Notes: generated by a model from the sequence alone, not told the origin. DNA of 43,025 nt from CF-118 sp035689345 (GCA_035689345.1 DASSLR010000054.1:1-43025); one strand, 5' to 3'; positions 7,294-15,401 are shown, numbered from the stretch's first letter. Numbers and translations: made by a program.

Positions 7294-8322
7294 GTGCGCA
7301 CGACGAAGGCGATCACGGTGATCGGGTGCCACGCCGGCGGCGAGATCGGCAACGTGATCGTGGGCGGCGTGCGGCCACCGGCCGGCGACTCGGTGTTCGA
7401 GCAGATGCAGGCGCTCGCGCGGGACGACTCGCTGCGCAAGCTCCTGCTGCGCGAACCGCGAGGCAGCGTCGCCGCGCACGCGAACCTGATAGTCAAGTCC
7501 AACCAGCCAGGCTGCGACGCGGGCTTCATCATCATGGAGCCAACCGAATACCCTCCGATGTCGGGCTCGAACACGATCTGCGTCACGACCGTGCTCCTCG
7601 AGACCGGGATGGTCGCGATGCGCGAGCCCGAAACCACGCTGCGCCTGGAAGCGCCGGCCGGCATCGTCGAGGTGCGGGCTTCTTGCCGCGACGGACGGTG
7701 CGAGAGCGTCGAGCTGACGAACGTGCCGTGCTTCGCGGACCGGCTCGACGTCCCGCTGGAAGTTCCCCGCCTGGGCACGGTCGAGGTCGACATCGCGTTC
7801 GGAGGCATGTGGTACGCGATCGCCGACGCGAAGAGCCTCGGCTTCGAGCTGGTGCCTTCAGAGGCCCGCGAGCTGTCCGCCGCCGGCGAGCGCATCCGGG
7901 AAGCCGCGCGCGAGCAGGTTAGCTGCGTTCACCCCGAGAATCCTGCGATCAGCGGCGTCAGCATCGTTCAGATCGCGGAGCCGTGGCGCGGCCCGAACGC
8001 GACTTCGAAGAACGCCGTCGTCGTTTCTCCCGGCCGCCTCGACCGCAGCGCGACCGGCACCGGCCTGTGCGCGCGCATGGCGGTGCTGCACGCTCGTGGC
8101 CTGATGCACGCCGGCGACCGGATGACTCACGCGTCGGTGCTCGGCACCACGTTCGAGGGACGCATCGCGGCCGAGACCACCCTCGCGGGGCGCAAGGCGA
8201 TCCTGCCCGCCATCCGAGGAAGCGCCTGGATCACGGGGGTCACGCAGGTGTACCTCGATCCCACCGACCCTTTCCCCGAGGGTTACGTCCTGTCCGACAC
8301 CTGGCCCGGATCGAACTCGTAG
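7294..8322 (+). CDS. Proline racemase-family protein with a Ser/Thr active-site pair
   Basis: A 342-residue member of the proline racemase / 4-hydroxyproline epimerase / trans-3-hydroxyproline dehydratase family. Family landmarks are CHAGGEIGNVIVGG at the N-terminus, PPMSGSNTICV (residues 88-97) and DRSATGTG (250-257). The two residues that act as general acid and base in racemases are normally Cys in MCGHN and Cys in DRSPCGTG. Here they are Ser90 and Thr254. Known combinations are Cys-Cys (racemase, epimerase), Ser-Cys (some epimerases) and Cys-Thr (dehydratase), so the Ser-Thr pair is unusual and the activity cannot be assigned. It is translated 1 bp after the MBL-fold gene and its 3' end overlaps the convergent cyclase gene by 40 bp. 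Confidence 0.85.
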   Translation: MRTTKAITVIGCHAGGEIGNVIVGGVRPPAGDSVFEQMQALARDDSLRKLLLREPRGSVAAHANLIVKSNQPGCDAGFIIMEPTEYPPMSGSNTICVTTVLLETGMVAMREPETTLRLEAPAGIVEVRASCRDGRCESVELTNVPCFADRLDVPLEVPRLGTVEVDIAFGGMWYAIADAKSLGFELVPSEARELSAAGERIREAAREQVSCVHPENPAISGVSIVQIAEPWRGPNATSKNAVVVSPGRLDRSATGTGLCARMAVLHARGLMHAGDRMTHASVLGTTFEGRIAAETTLAGRKAILPAIRGSAWITGVTQVYLDPTDPFPEGYVLSDTWPGSNS

Positions 8323-9068
8323 AGTCGCTCCGGCTCGGGCAGGCCGCGAAGCTGGTGCAGGCCGAGGTCGCGAACGGCCGGGCCATCCGGAATGGCTTCG
8401 CGGGTGGTGCGCGACATCACGATCTGACCGCCGTGCGCGGACGAGCAGACCCTCGCCGCCGTGCTGACCGCAAGCCCGACGTAGCCGTTGTCCGTCAGGG
8501 TGGGACGGCCGGTGTGCAGGCCGATGCGAACCTTCGCCGGCGCCGAGCGCTGGATGGCGACGGCCGCGGCAAGCGCCTCGGGCGCTCCCTTGAACACCGC
8601 GAACATCTCGTCCGCGCGGATGTCGACGACGTGGCCGCCGGCCGACCGGACGGCGCCGCGGAGGAACGAGCGCGACTCGGCCAGCAGGCCGGCGTACCGG
8701 TTGCCGAGCTTGCGGGTCAGGCCTGTCGAGTCCTCGATGTCGGAGAACAGGAAGGTGACGACGCCGCGCGGCAGTGAGCTCGCCTCGCTTTCGCGAGCCG
8801 CGATCTCGGCCCGCGCGCGAACGTTGACCACCTGGCCCGTGATGAAGCCGACGGGCACGATGCCGTACTTCTTGGCGGCTCTGAGCAGCCTCGTCCGCGC
8901 CAGGTCGCGCGCGGCCTCGCTCTCGAAGATGACCTGGTTGAAGCGCGACAGGGCGTTGCGCACGTGCGCCTCGTCGTTGATCGGCAGGCGCCTCCGCCCC
9001 TGGCCGTCGACGTAGGCGAAGGCGGTATCCGGCAGCTGGGCGCGCGTCTTGGCGTCGAGGTTGGCCAT
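8283..9068 (-). CDS. Class III nucleotide cyclase-domain protein with divergent active site
   Basis: A 261-residue soluble protein. Residues 1-80 form a conserved N-terminal domain (LPINDEAHVRNALSRF, then AAKKYGIVPVGFI) that I recognise from actinobacterial proteins (DUF6582-like) without a known role. Residues 100-255 are a class III adenylate/guanylate cyclase domain. Both metal-binding aspartates appear present: Asp110 in FLFSDIEDST and Asp153 in IRADEMFAVF. The usual substrate-specifying Lys before the second Asp is not conserved, and the usual Asn of the NxxxR element is replaced in VSTAARV, although Arg206 remains. Activity or base specificity is therefore uncertain, and it may be a sensor with weak or no cyclase activity. 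There are no membrane segments. Confidence 0.82.
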   Translation of the reverse strand: MANLDAKTRAQLPDTAFAYVDGQGRRRLPINDEAHVRNALSRFNQVIFESEAARDLARTRLLRAAKKYGIVPVGFITGQVVNVRARAEIAARESEASSLPRGVVTFLFSDIEDSTGLTRKLGNRYAGLLAESRSFLRGAVRSAGGHVVDIRADEMFAVFKGAPEALAAAVAIQRSAPAKVRIGLHTGRPTLTDNGYVGLAVSTAARVCSSAHGGQIVMSRTTREAIPDGPAVRDLGLHQLRGLPEPERLYEFDPGQVSDRT

Positions 9069-9140
9069 GGCTAGACGGCTATTTCACAACAACACGGAGG
9101 AGTCCGGCCGGCCCCGGAGTACGATGCGCTCGCACGCGAG

Positions 9141-9854
9141 ATGGGGTTGGTAAGGCGGGCACTGTTCGGGCTGGTCGGCGCCTCGGCCACGCTGTGGCTC
9201 GCGACCGCCAACGTCGCCGCGATCCCGCCCAGCTTCTGGTTCACCATCAACGTCACGGACTGCAAGACCGGCGCCCCCATCCGCGCCGGCGCGGGTGTCT
9301 TTGCGATCCAGAACTTTCCCGCCGCCGCCGTGGCGCCCCTGGCCAAGGGCGTGATCGGCCCCTTCGGACTTGGCGACTTCAACTTCATCACCAGCATCAG
9401 CTCGCCCGGTTATCGCACCGGCCACTGGGTGCTGCACGGGACGGGCGTCCAGTCGCAGACCGAGACCGTCAACCTCTGCCTGCACCCGGACAAGTTCAGC
9501 ACGGAAAAACTGGTCGACACCACCTATCCGATCAGCATCGCGTGCACTTCCACGGGCCAGGTTTGTGACCCGGCCTTCACCGCGACGATCACCACGGACG
9601 GCGTCGCCCAGATGACGTTCACCGCGTCGACGGGCCACTGCTCGGACATCACTGTCGACATCGGGCTGGACGGCTCGATCTTCACCTCGGATCCGCTCGG
9701 GCCCGGTGACAGCACCTTCATCGCCTACCCGCCGCAGGCGCCGGGATCGCACACGGTCACCGTTCAGGCCACCGGCATACTCGGCGGCTGCAACACCGGC
9801 AACCTCAGCGCGTGGGCCGGCACGCTGGTGGTCACCACCTCAGCGCCCATCTGA
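9141..9854 (+). CDS. Secreted protein of unknown function
   Basis: A 237-residue protein with an N-terminal signal peptide (hydrophobic residues 6-27, cleavage probably near VAA at 25-27). The mature part is rich in Thr, Ser, Gly and Pro, looks all-beta, and has several cysteines that could form disulfides. PQAPGSHTVTVQATG near the C-terminus resembles an Ig-like or Big-type strand pattern. I do not recognise the family. ATG at 9141 is used; a TACGAT hexamer at 9120-9125 may be its -10 element. It is divergent from the cyclase gene with 72 bp between starts. Confidence 0.7.
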   Translation: MGLVRRALFGLVGASATLWLATANVAAIPPSFWFTINVTDCKTGAPIRAGAGVFAIQNFPAAAVAPLAKGVIGPFGLGDFNFITSISSPGYRTGHWVLHGTGVQSQTETVNLCLHPDKFSTEKLVDTTYPISIACTSTGQVCDPAFTATITTDGVAQMTFTASTGHCSDITVDIGLDGSIFTSDPLGPGDSTFIAYPPQAPGSHTVTVQATGILGGCNTGNLSAWAGTLVVTTSAPI

Positions 9855-9872
9855 CGATCGCGCCCGCGGGCG

Positions 9873-9878
9873 TATAAC
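9873..9878 (+). promoter_or_regulatory. -10 element of the HdeD-like gene, leaderless start
   Basis: TATAAC lies exactly 6 nt before the ATG at 9885, which would place the transcription start at or next to the A of the ATG. No ribosome-binding site is visible. This fits a leaderless mRNA. Confidence 0.5.
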
Positions 9879-9884
9879 CAGGGG

Positions 9885-10424
9885 ATGCACTCCAGCATCA
9901 CGGTCAACTGGTGGGCGCTGGCGTTGCGGGGCGTGGCGGCGCTGGTGCTAGGGATTCTCTGCTTCGTGCTCACGGGCATGGCCCTCGCCTTGCTCGTGAT
10001 CCTCTTCGCCGCCTACCTCCTGGTCGACGGCGTGTTCGCGCTGGTCGCCGCCTTTCGCGGGCGATCCTGGTTTCTCGGCCTCGAGGGATTGCTCGGGATC
10101 GTCGCCGGCATCGTCGCGTTCGTGCTTCCGGGCCTGACGGCGCTGGTGCTCGCCCTGATCATCGCGACGTGGGCCATCCTCACCGGCATCCTCGAGATCT
10201 ACGCGTCGTTTCACCTGCGCAAGGTCATCCGCAACGAGTGGATGCTCGGGCTCGGCGGCGTCCTGTCGATCATCTTCGGCCTGCTGATGGCGATCTTTCC
10301 CGGCGCTGGGCTCGTCACGATCATCTACCTGATCGGCGCGTACGCGATCCTCTGGGGCGTGATGCTTCTCATCCTCGCGCTCACGCTGCGCGGCAGCCGC
10401 GGCGTGCTGATGGTGACTCCCTAG
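9885..10424 (+). CDS. HdeD/DUF308 family membrane protein
   Basis: A 179-residue integral membrane protein with six hydrophobic helices arranged as three pairs, the typical layout of the HdeD/DUF308 family. Repeated patterns such as LRGVAALVLGILCFVLTG, LLGIVAGIVAFVLPG and GVLSIIFGLLMAIFPG show the internal triplication of this fold. E. coli HdeD is linked to acid resistance, but the actinobacterial homologues have no established role. It appears to be a single-gene unit ahead of the glycogen synthase gene. Confidence 0.88.
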   Translation: MHSSITVNWWALALRGVAALVLGILCFVLTGMALALLVILFAAYLLVDGVFALVAAFRGRSWFLGLEGLLGIVAGIVAFVLPGLTALVLALIIATWAILTGILEIYASFHLRKVIRNEWMLGLGGVLSIIFGLLMAIFPGAGLVTIIYLIGAYAILWGVMLLILALTLRGSRGVLMVTP

Positions 10425-10431
10425 ACCGAAA

Positions 10432-10449
10432 TACAATCCGGCCGGATTG
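10432..10449 (+). promoter_or_regulatory. -10-like TACAAT merged with a 16-bp palindrome over the glycogen synthase start
   Basis: TACAAT (10432-10437) overlaps the perfect palindrome CAATCCGGCCGGATTG (10434-10449), whose last three bases are the TTG start codon. A protein bound to the palindrome would cover both the promoter and the start of the gene. In RNA the same sequence could only form a tight hairpin with few unpaired bases, so a DNA site is more likely. Confidence 0.45.
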
Positions 10450-11625
10450 ACGCGCGTCTCGATTCTCACCCGCGAGTATCCGCCCGAGGTCTACGGCGGA
10501 GCGGGCACGCACGTCGAGTACCTCGTCCGCGAGCTGCGCAAGCTGCTCGACGTCACCGTCCACTGCTGGGGCGAGCCCCGCGACGAGCGCGACGTCGAGA
10601 GCTACAAGGCGTGGGACCTGCTCGCCGAGCCGAAGCCCGAGGCCGCCGCGCTGCAGGCGATGTCCATCGACCTGGCCATGGCCGCCAGGGCGAAGGGCAG
10701 CGACCTCGCCCACAGCCACACCTGGTACGCCAACCTCGGCGGCCACATGGCCAAGCTCATGTGGTCGATCCCGCACGTCATGACCATCCACAGCCTCGAG
10801 CCCTTGCGGCCGTGGAAGAAGGAGCAGCTGGGCGGCGGCTACGCGCTATCGCTTTTCTGCGAGCGCACGGCCATCGAGGCCGCCGACGCGGTGATCGCCG
10901 TCTCGAAGGGCGTGCGCAAGGACGTGCTCGAGACCTATCCCGCCGTCGACCCGTCTCATGTGCACGTCATCCACAACGGCATCGACCCGAACATCTATCA
11001 CCGCACGGAGTCGCCAGACGTGCTCGAGAAATATGGAGTCGACGCCTCGCGGGCCTACGCATTTTTCAACGGCCGGATCACGCGCCAGAAAGGCCTGCCC
11101 CTGCTGCTGGCTGCCGCGCTGAAGCTTGCGCCGCAGCACCAGCTGGTCATCGCCGCCAGCAGCCCCGACACGCCGGAGATCGCCGCCGAGGTCAACGAGC
11201 TCGCCACGCGCGTGCGGGCCGCGGGCCGCGATCTCGTCTGGATCGACCACTACATCTCACGCGACGACCTCATCGCCCTGCACTCGGGCGCCACGGTCTT
11301 CGTCTGCCCGTCCGTCTACGAACCGTTCGGCCTGGTGATCCTGGAGGCGATGGCCTGCGACACCGCGGTGGTGGCGTCGAAGGTGGGAGGGATCCCGGAG
11401 ATAGTGGTCGAGGGTGAGACCGGTTTCTTGATCGACTACGACGCAGGCCGCCACGACGAATTCGCGACGGCCCTTGCCCGCAAGATCGGCGAGCTGCTGG
11501 ACGACCCGAGCCGGGCGCGGGCGATGGGGGAGGCCGGGCGCAAGCGCGTGCTCGCGCATTTCGGCTGGCCGGCTATCGCCAGGACGACCGCCGACCTCTA
11601 CGCGACGCTGAAGGGGACTTTGTAG
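10447..11625 (+). CDS. glgM: GT4 glycogen synthase / alpha-maltose-1-phosphate synthase
   Basis: A 392-residue GT-B fold glycosyltransferase of family GT4, matching the actinobacterial GlgA/GlgM type that uses ADP-glucose to make maltose-1-phosphate or extend alpha-1,4-glucan. The N-terminal YPPEVYGGAGTHVEYL contains the nucleotide-sugar binding glycines. HSHTWYANLGGH and HNGIDPNIY are typical of this subgroup. The C-terminal half has the donor-site EPFGLVILEAMA (E-x7-E motif) and the preceding GRITRQKG. The TTG at 10447 is taken as start because MTRVSILTREYPPEVYGGAG is the canonical opening; no ribosome-binding site precedes it. No glgB, glgC or glgE is nearby. The assignment to GlgM rather than another GT4 is by sequence pattern. 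Confidence 0.85.
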   Translation: MTRVSILTREYPPEVYGGAGTHVEYLVRELRKLLDVTVHCWGEPRDERDVESYKAWDLLAEPKPEAAALQAMSIDLAMAARAKGSDLAHSHTWYANLGGHMAKLMWSIPHVMTIHSLEPLRPWKKEQLGGGYALSLFCERTAIEAADAVIAVSKGVRKDVLETYPAVDPSHVHVIHNGIDPNIYHRTESPDVLEKYGVDASRAYAFFNGRITRQKGLPLLLAAALKLAPQHQLVIAASSPDTPEIAAEVNELATRVRAAGRDLVWIDHYISRDDLIALHSGATVFVCPSVYEPFGLVILEAMACDTAVVASKVGGIPEIVVEGETGFLIDYDAGRHDEFATALARKIGELLDDPSRARAMGEAGRKRVLAHFGWPAIARTTADLYATLKGTL

Positions 11626-12035
11626 AGCAGCAGCACCGCGGTGGCCGCGGCCAGCACCGCCAGGTTCGTCATGCCCAGCACCATCAGCGCCGCCATCACG
11701 CCCGCGCTGCACAGCAAGCAGTTGCAGGTGTAGCTCAGGCCGGCGCGAACCGGATCAGCCGAAGCCTGCCGGCACAGCAGCTGGCAGCGCGCCCGGGCGT
11801 GCCGCGCCCACGGCGTCAGGAGGTAGATGCCCGCCACCAGGACCGCGCCGGCCGCCGCATGAGACGGCAGCATCACGCTGCCCATCGCGAAGGACGCTCC
11901 CGCGCCGATGAGCGCCCACGTCGCGATATAGATCGCGCCGGCCACGGCGATCTGGCCGGGCCGGCGCAAAGCCACCAGGAACGGGACCGCCGTGACCAGC
12001 ATCATGGCCGCCATCGAAGCGGCCGTCGAAGTCAT
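11598..12035 (-). CDS. DUF2182 integral membrane protein
   Basis: A 145-residue protein with about four transmembrane helices and cysteine-rich loops (CQLLCR, then YTCNCLLCSAGVMAAL), matching the DUF2182 family of predicted metal-binding membrane proteins. The function is unknown. It starts at the ATG that overlaps the DUF899 stop by 4 bp (ATGA), so the two are translationally coupled. The pairing of DUF899 with DUF2182 suggests related work. Its 3' end overlaps the convergent glycogen synthase gene by 28 bp. Confidence 0.78.
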   Translation of the reverse strand: MTSTAASMAAMMLVTAVPFLVALRRPGQIAVAGAIYIATWALIGAGASFAMGSVMLPSHAAAGAVLVAGIYLLTPWARHARARCQLLCRQASADPVRAGLSYTCNCLLCSAGVMAALMVLGMTNLAVLAAATAVLLLYKVPFSVA

Positions 12036-12751
12036 TTGTCGTACTCGTCCCGGCGGCGGATCCACGTGATCCCTTCTTTTTCATCGCGGCCCTTGGGCAC
12101 GATGTCGAGGTACTGGTAGCCGGCGTTCATCATGTCGAGGCCGCGAGCGTACGCCGAGTACGTGTGATACACCTTGCCGCCGACGTTGCGGAAGACGCTG
12201 GCGCCGGGAGCCTCCGAGCCGCCCGTCCGGTCCTCGCGGTAGTTGTACTCGGCCATGCCCGAGGCCAGCTGCTCGGGCGTGAACGACACCCGGTAGTCGA
12301 AGTTGAAGTCCGAGCCTGCCGACGAATACACGGGCATGCTCCAGCCCATGCGCTTCCGGTACGCCTCGAACTTCGCGAACGGCGCCAGGGACACCGCGGC
12401 GATCGTGACGTCGCGGTGGTTCAGGTGAGGCACCTGGCGGTCGATGCCGTCCAGCCACCACGAGCACACGAAGCACGGCTCGTTTTTGGTCCAGCTCGTA
12501 TCGGGGCCGGCCGTGTCGGGGTTGAACATCGCGTGGTAGATCACCAGCTGGCCGCGACCGTCGAAGAGGTCGGCCAGGGTTCGTTTGCCACCGGCGCCTT
12601 CGAACACGTATCGCTTGTCGACCAGCTCCCACGGCAGGTCGCGCCGTGCCTGGCTCAGCCGGTCTCGCTCCTTGGTGAACGCCTTCTCGTCGGCCAGGTG
12701 CTTCTTTCGCGCCTCGACCCACTGCTCGTGCGAAACGACTTGGTGCTCCAT
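12032..12751 (-). CDS. DUF899 family thioredoxin-like protein
   Basis: A 239-residue protein of the DUF899 family, which has a thioredoxin-like fold. The usual start (VVSHEQWVEARKKHLADEKA) and core are present: ELVDKRYVFEG, then LVIYHAMFNP, then CFVCSWWLDG. The CxxC in that last motif lies at the position expected for a redox site. It carries a strong ribosome-binding site (AAGGAGG on the minus strand, 12757-12763). It is divergent from the SRPBCC-ArsR operon, and the operator array between them probably controls both directions. The biochemical role is not established for this family. Confidence 0.85.
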   Translation of the reverse strand: MEHQVVSHEQWVEARKKHLADEKAFTKERDRLSQARRDLPWELVDKRYVFEGAGGKRTLADLFDGRGQLVIYHAMFNPDTAGPDTSWTKNEPCFVCSWWLDGIDRQVPHLNHRDVTIAAVSLAPFAKFEAYRKRMGWSMPVYSSAGSDFNFDYRVSFTPEQLASGMAEYNYREDRTGGSEAPGASVFRNVGGKVYHTYSAYARGLDMMNAGYQYLDIVPKGRDEKEGITWIRRRDEYDK

Positions 12752-12765
12752 GGGTTCCTCCTTAT

Positions 12766-12816
12766 GCGCAACGAATGGTTGCGTATCTTACCACGATACG
12801 CAACCGCCGGTTGCGC
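12766..12816. promoter_or_regulatory. Operator array with four TTGCG half-sites
   Basis: The central element is a perfect inverted repeat, GGTTGCGTATC / GATACGCAACC with a TTACCAC spacer (12777-12805). It is flanked by GCGCAAC (12766-12772) and GTTGCGC (12810-12816), which are inverted copies of each other. All four half-sites share GTTGCG. The array covers the -35 side of the SRPBCC promoter and the start region of DUF899, and is the obvious target of the ArsR-type regulator at 13253-13600. Confidence 0.7.
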
Positions 12817-12822
12817 TAGGCT
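12817..12822 (+). promoter_or_regulatory. Possible -10 element of the SRPBCC-ArsR operon
   Basis: TAGGCT lies 8 nt before the ATG at 12831, directly after the last operator half-site. There is no ribosome-binding site, which is compatible with a leaderless or nearly leaderless transcript. Confidence 0.4.
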
Positions 12823-12830
12823 ATTCCCGC

Positions 12831-13256
12831 ATGGTTCCGTCCCAGATCGAGAGGGAAGTCCTCATCGAGGCACCCATCGACGACGTGTGGCAGATCGTCA
12901 CCGAGCCCGAGCACATCACGCAGTGGTTTGCAAAGGAGTGCGAGCTCGATCGGCATAGCGGCCGGCTGACCTTCGAGAGCGGCCAGACCTTCTACCTGCA
13001 CGTCGTGGCGTTCGAGCCGCCCCACCGGTTTGCCTACCGCTGGCTTCACGAGCAGGGGACGCAGGCGCGAAAGGAGAACTCGATGCTCGTCGAGTTCACG
13101 CTTCAGGCCGAGGACGGCCGCACACGCCTTCGTGTCGTCGAGAGCGGGTTCGACCAGGTTGACTGGACGGACGACGCCAAAACGAGTTACTTCGACGATC
13201 ACTCCAGGGGCTGGGACACCCTCATAGGTCGCCTGCGCGACTACGCGAAGCGATGA
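12831..13256 (+). CDS. SRPBCC (AHSA1-like) ligand-binding domain protein
   Basis: A 141-residue START/Bet v1-like protein of the AHSA1 group. Recognisable parts are IEREVLIEAPIDDVWQIVTE at the N-terminus, then FEPPHRFAYRW and the C-terminal GWDTLIGRLRDYAKR. These proteins bind small hydrophobic ligands or act in stress responses, and are very often paired with an ArsR-type repressor. Its stop overlaps the arsR-like start by 4 bp (ATGA), which indicates translational coupling. ATG 12831 is chosen because upstream in-frame codons fall inside the operator array. Confidence 0.85.
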   Translation: MVPSQIEREVLIEAPIDDVWQIVTEPEHITQWFAKECELDRHSGRLTFESGQTFYLHVVAFEPPHRFAYRWLHEQGTQARKENSMLVEFTLQAEDGRTRLRVVESGFDQVDWTDDAKTSYFDDHSRGWDTLIGRLRDYAKR

Positions 13257-13600
13257 AGGTCAGCGAGGAGGCGCTGCTGGAGGCGGTGGCGGATTCCTCT
13301 CGCCGCCGCGTGCTGGACCTGCTGCTCACCCACGGCGAGATCACGCCGACTGCGCTGGCCGCCGAACTGCCCTTCACGCGGCAGGCGGTCGCCAAGCACC
13401 TCGCCGTGCTCGACCGCGCCGGCCTCGTCGAGAGCACCCGCCGGGGACGCGAGGTGCGCTACTCGGTGCGGCCCGAGCACCTGGACGTGGCGGTCCGCGC
13501 CATGGCCAGGGTCGCCGCTCGCTGGGATGCGCGTCTCGAGGCGATCAAGGGCATGGCGGAGACACGCGCCGCCGCGCGCAGGAAGGCGATCCGCCGCTAG
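13253..13600 (+). CDS. ArsR-type winged-helix repressor (autoregulator of the SRPBCC operon)
   Basis: A 115-residue regulator with the HTH core ITPTALAAELPFTRQAVAKH and a wing around GREVRYSV. It has no cysteines, so it is not a thiol metal sensor like the arsenite ArsR at 3.4 kb. Repressors of this kind coupled to SRPBCC genes are common in soil actinobacteria; the signal is generally unknown and may be the SRPBCC ligand or the partner protein. The four-half-site operator at 12766-12816 is its probable target. Its stop overlaps the convergent amidase stop by 4 bp. Confidence 0.87.
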   Translation: MKVSEEALLEAVADSSRRRVLDLLLTHGEITPTALAAELPFTRQAVAKHLAVLDRAGLVESTRRGREVRYSVRPEHLDVAVRAMARVAARWDARLEAIKGMAETRAAARRKAIRR

Positions 13601-14970
13601 ACCGGAGGGCGGCGGTCCTTCCAGGGAAGGGCCTGCTCGAGCTGCGCCGCGAGCCCGAGGATCACCGCCTCGCCTCGTGGCGGGCCGACGAGCTGCACGC
13701 CGATGGGCAGCCCGGCTGCATCCACGCCCAGCGGCAGCGACATGGCCGGCTGGCCCGTGCAGTTGTAGGGGTATGTGAACGCGACGAACTCCATGAACTC
13801 GTCGCCGGCCGTGTCGAGGTTCGCGCCCAGCGTGCCGAGCTTCGGCGCGGTCCGCGGCAGCGTCGGCGTCATGAGCACGTCGTGGTCGTCCCAGAAGCTC
13901 ACGACGCTGCGCGCATGGATCCGGATGGCGTCGACGGCGCGCACGTAATCGACGGCGGTCAGCCGCTTTCCGAAGGCCACGCTGAGCTGGTTGACCGGTT
14001 CCAGCAACGACTCGTCCGGCACGGGCAAGGACGCGACTCCTGAGGTGACGATGAGCTGAAATGGTCCGCGAAAGGGATCCGTGTCCGGACCGCCTTCGGA
14101 CACCTCGTGCCCGAGGCTCGCGAGCGTCTTCGCCGTCTGGCGAACCAGGTCGGCCACATCGGCCTGGACTCTTGCGTCCGCGGTGGTCGTGAACCCGATG
14201 CGCAGCTTTCGCGCGCTCGATTTCGCCGCCTCGTGGAATCTGCCTTCGACCTCGGCCCAGTACGTGTCGCCGGGCAGGTGGCCGGCGATCACATCGAGCC
14301 CGGCGGCGATGTCCGCCACGCTCCGTCCGATCACGCCGTCGGTGGACAGGCCCGCCCAACTCTCGCCGAACATCGGCCCCGGTGAGACGCGGCCTCGGGT
14401 CGGCTTCAGGCCGACGATGCCGCAGCAGCTCGCCGGGATGCGCACCGAGCCACCCCCGTCGGAGCCCTGGGCGAAGCCGCACAGGCCGGCCGCCACCGCC
14501 GCGGCCGCGCCGCCGCTGGATCCGCCCGGCGAGTGCTCGAGGTTCCACGGGTTGTGCGTCGCCCCGAACAGCCCCCACTCGGTGGTCGGGCGCGTGCCGA
14601 ACTCGGAGGTGTTGGTCTTGCCGAGAATGGGGCAGCCCGCCTCTTTGAGCTGTGCCACGGAGAACGAGTCCAGCGGCAGCTCCATGTGCTCGAAGGCGCG
14701 CGAACCGAGAGTTGTCGGATAGCCCTGCAGCGAGACGAGCTCTTTGATGGAAACGGGCACGCCGTGGAGCGGCCCGCCGTCTTCCTTCGCGTCAGCCGCC
14801 TTCGCCTGCTCGAGCGCGAGCTCGGGCGTCGTGCGCACGTAGGCGTTGAGCTTCGGGTTCAGCTGCTCGATGCGGGCGAGATATGCCCGGGTCAGCTCGA
14901 CCGCAGAGAATTCGCGCCGCCGCAGCGCCGCCGCGAGCTCGACCGCCGGCGCGAACAGGTCCAAGGTCAA
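13597..14970 (-). CDS. Amidase signature family enzyme
   Basis: A 457-residue amidase-signature hydrolase. The Ser-cisSer-Lys catalytic triad is visible: Lys in VSIKELV, cis-Ser in SPGGSSGG and the nucleophile Ser in GSDGGGSVRIPAS. The family covers amidases, GatA and 6-aminohexanoate or aryl-acylamide hydrolases. GatB/GatC genes are absent nearby, so a stand-alone catabolic amidase is more likely than tRNA amidation. The preferred start is the TTG at 14970, which overlaps the stop of the membrane-protein gene by 4 bp (TTGA) and places the typical LRRREFSAVELTRAYL segment at residue 17. Confidence 0.88.
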   Translation of the reverse strand: MTLDLFAPAVELAAALRRREFSAVELTRAYLARIEQLNPKLNAYVRTTPELALEQAKAADAKEDGGPLHGVPVSIKELVSLQGYPTTLGSRAFEHMELPLDSFSVAQLKEAGCPILGKTNTSEFGTRPTTEWGLFGATHNPWNLEHSPGGSSGGAAAAVAAGLCGFAQGSDGGGSVRIPASCCGIVGLKPTRGRVSPGPMFGESWAGLSTDGVIGRSVADIAAGLDVIAGHLPGDTYWAEVEGRFHEAAKSSARKLRIGFTTTADARVQADVADLVRQTAKTLASLGHEVSEGGPDTDPFRGPFQLIVTSGVASLPVPDESLLEPVNQLSVAFGKRLTAVDYVRAVDAIRIHARSVVSFWDDHDVLMTPTLPRTAPKLGTLGANLDTAGDEFMEFVAFTYPYNCTGQPAMSLPLGVDAAGLPIGVQLVGPPRGEAVILGLAAQLEQALPWKDRRPPV

Positions 14971-15401
14971 AAGGGCTTGAAGACCATGAGGAAGACGAGT
15001 ACGAAGAGCGCGATCGAGCCGACCAGGGCCATCGCCTCGGGGCGGGTCCGCGCGACGTTCTTTTCGAACTCGCCACCATCGGACGAGCGGGCCGCGTAGA
15101 ACGGCCTGCTCAGCAAGCCCATGACCACCATCACGGCGACGAGGACGATTATCGCCGTCCAGATCCAGCCCGTCCGCCACCAGGACTCGATGAAGCCCAT
15201 CCAGACACCGGTGGCGATGATCACGAGAAGGGCAGGATTCGAGACGAATGCCGAGCGCATCGACAGCTGCAGGACGGGTTTGCTCGCAGCCTGCCCGCTC
15301 CGCGCCATGAAGCCCGCGGTCGCGGACACGCCGTGGGCCAGGAGAAAAGCCACGACGGCGGACAGGTGCACGAACAGGAGCCACGCGTACAGCGAAGTCA
15401 T
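14967..15401 (-). CDS. Four-helix membrane protein, DUF2269-like
   Basis: A 144-residue integral membrane protein with four predicted helices (about residues 5-27, 52-70, 78-97 and 121-142). HLSAVVAFLLAHGVSA in the first helix, with a His, and the general layout resemble DUF2269 and related predicted membrane proteins. The function is unknown. It is coupled by 4-bp overlaps both to Ku upstream and to the amidase downstream, so the three genes form one operon although no functional link is obvious. Confidence 0.7.
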   Translation of the reverse strand: MTSLYAWLLFVHLSAVVAFLLAHGVSATAGFMARSGQAASKPVLQLSMRSAFVSNPALLVIIATGVWMGFIESWWRTGWIWTAIIVLVAVMVVMGLLSRPFYAARSSDGGEFEKNVARTRPEAMALVGSIALFVLVFLMVFKPF

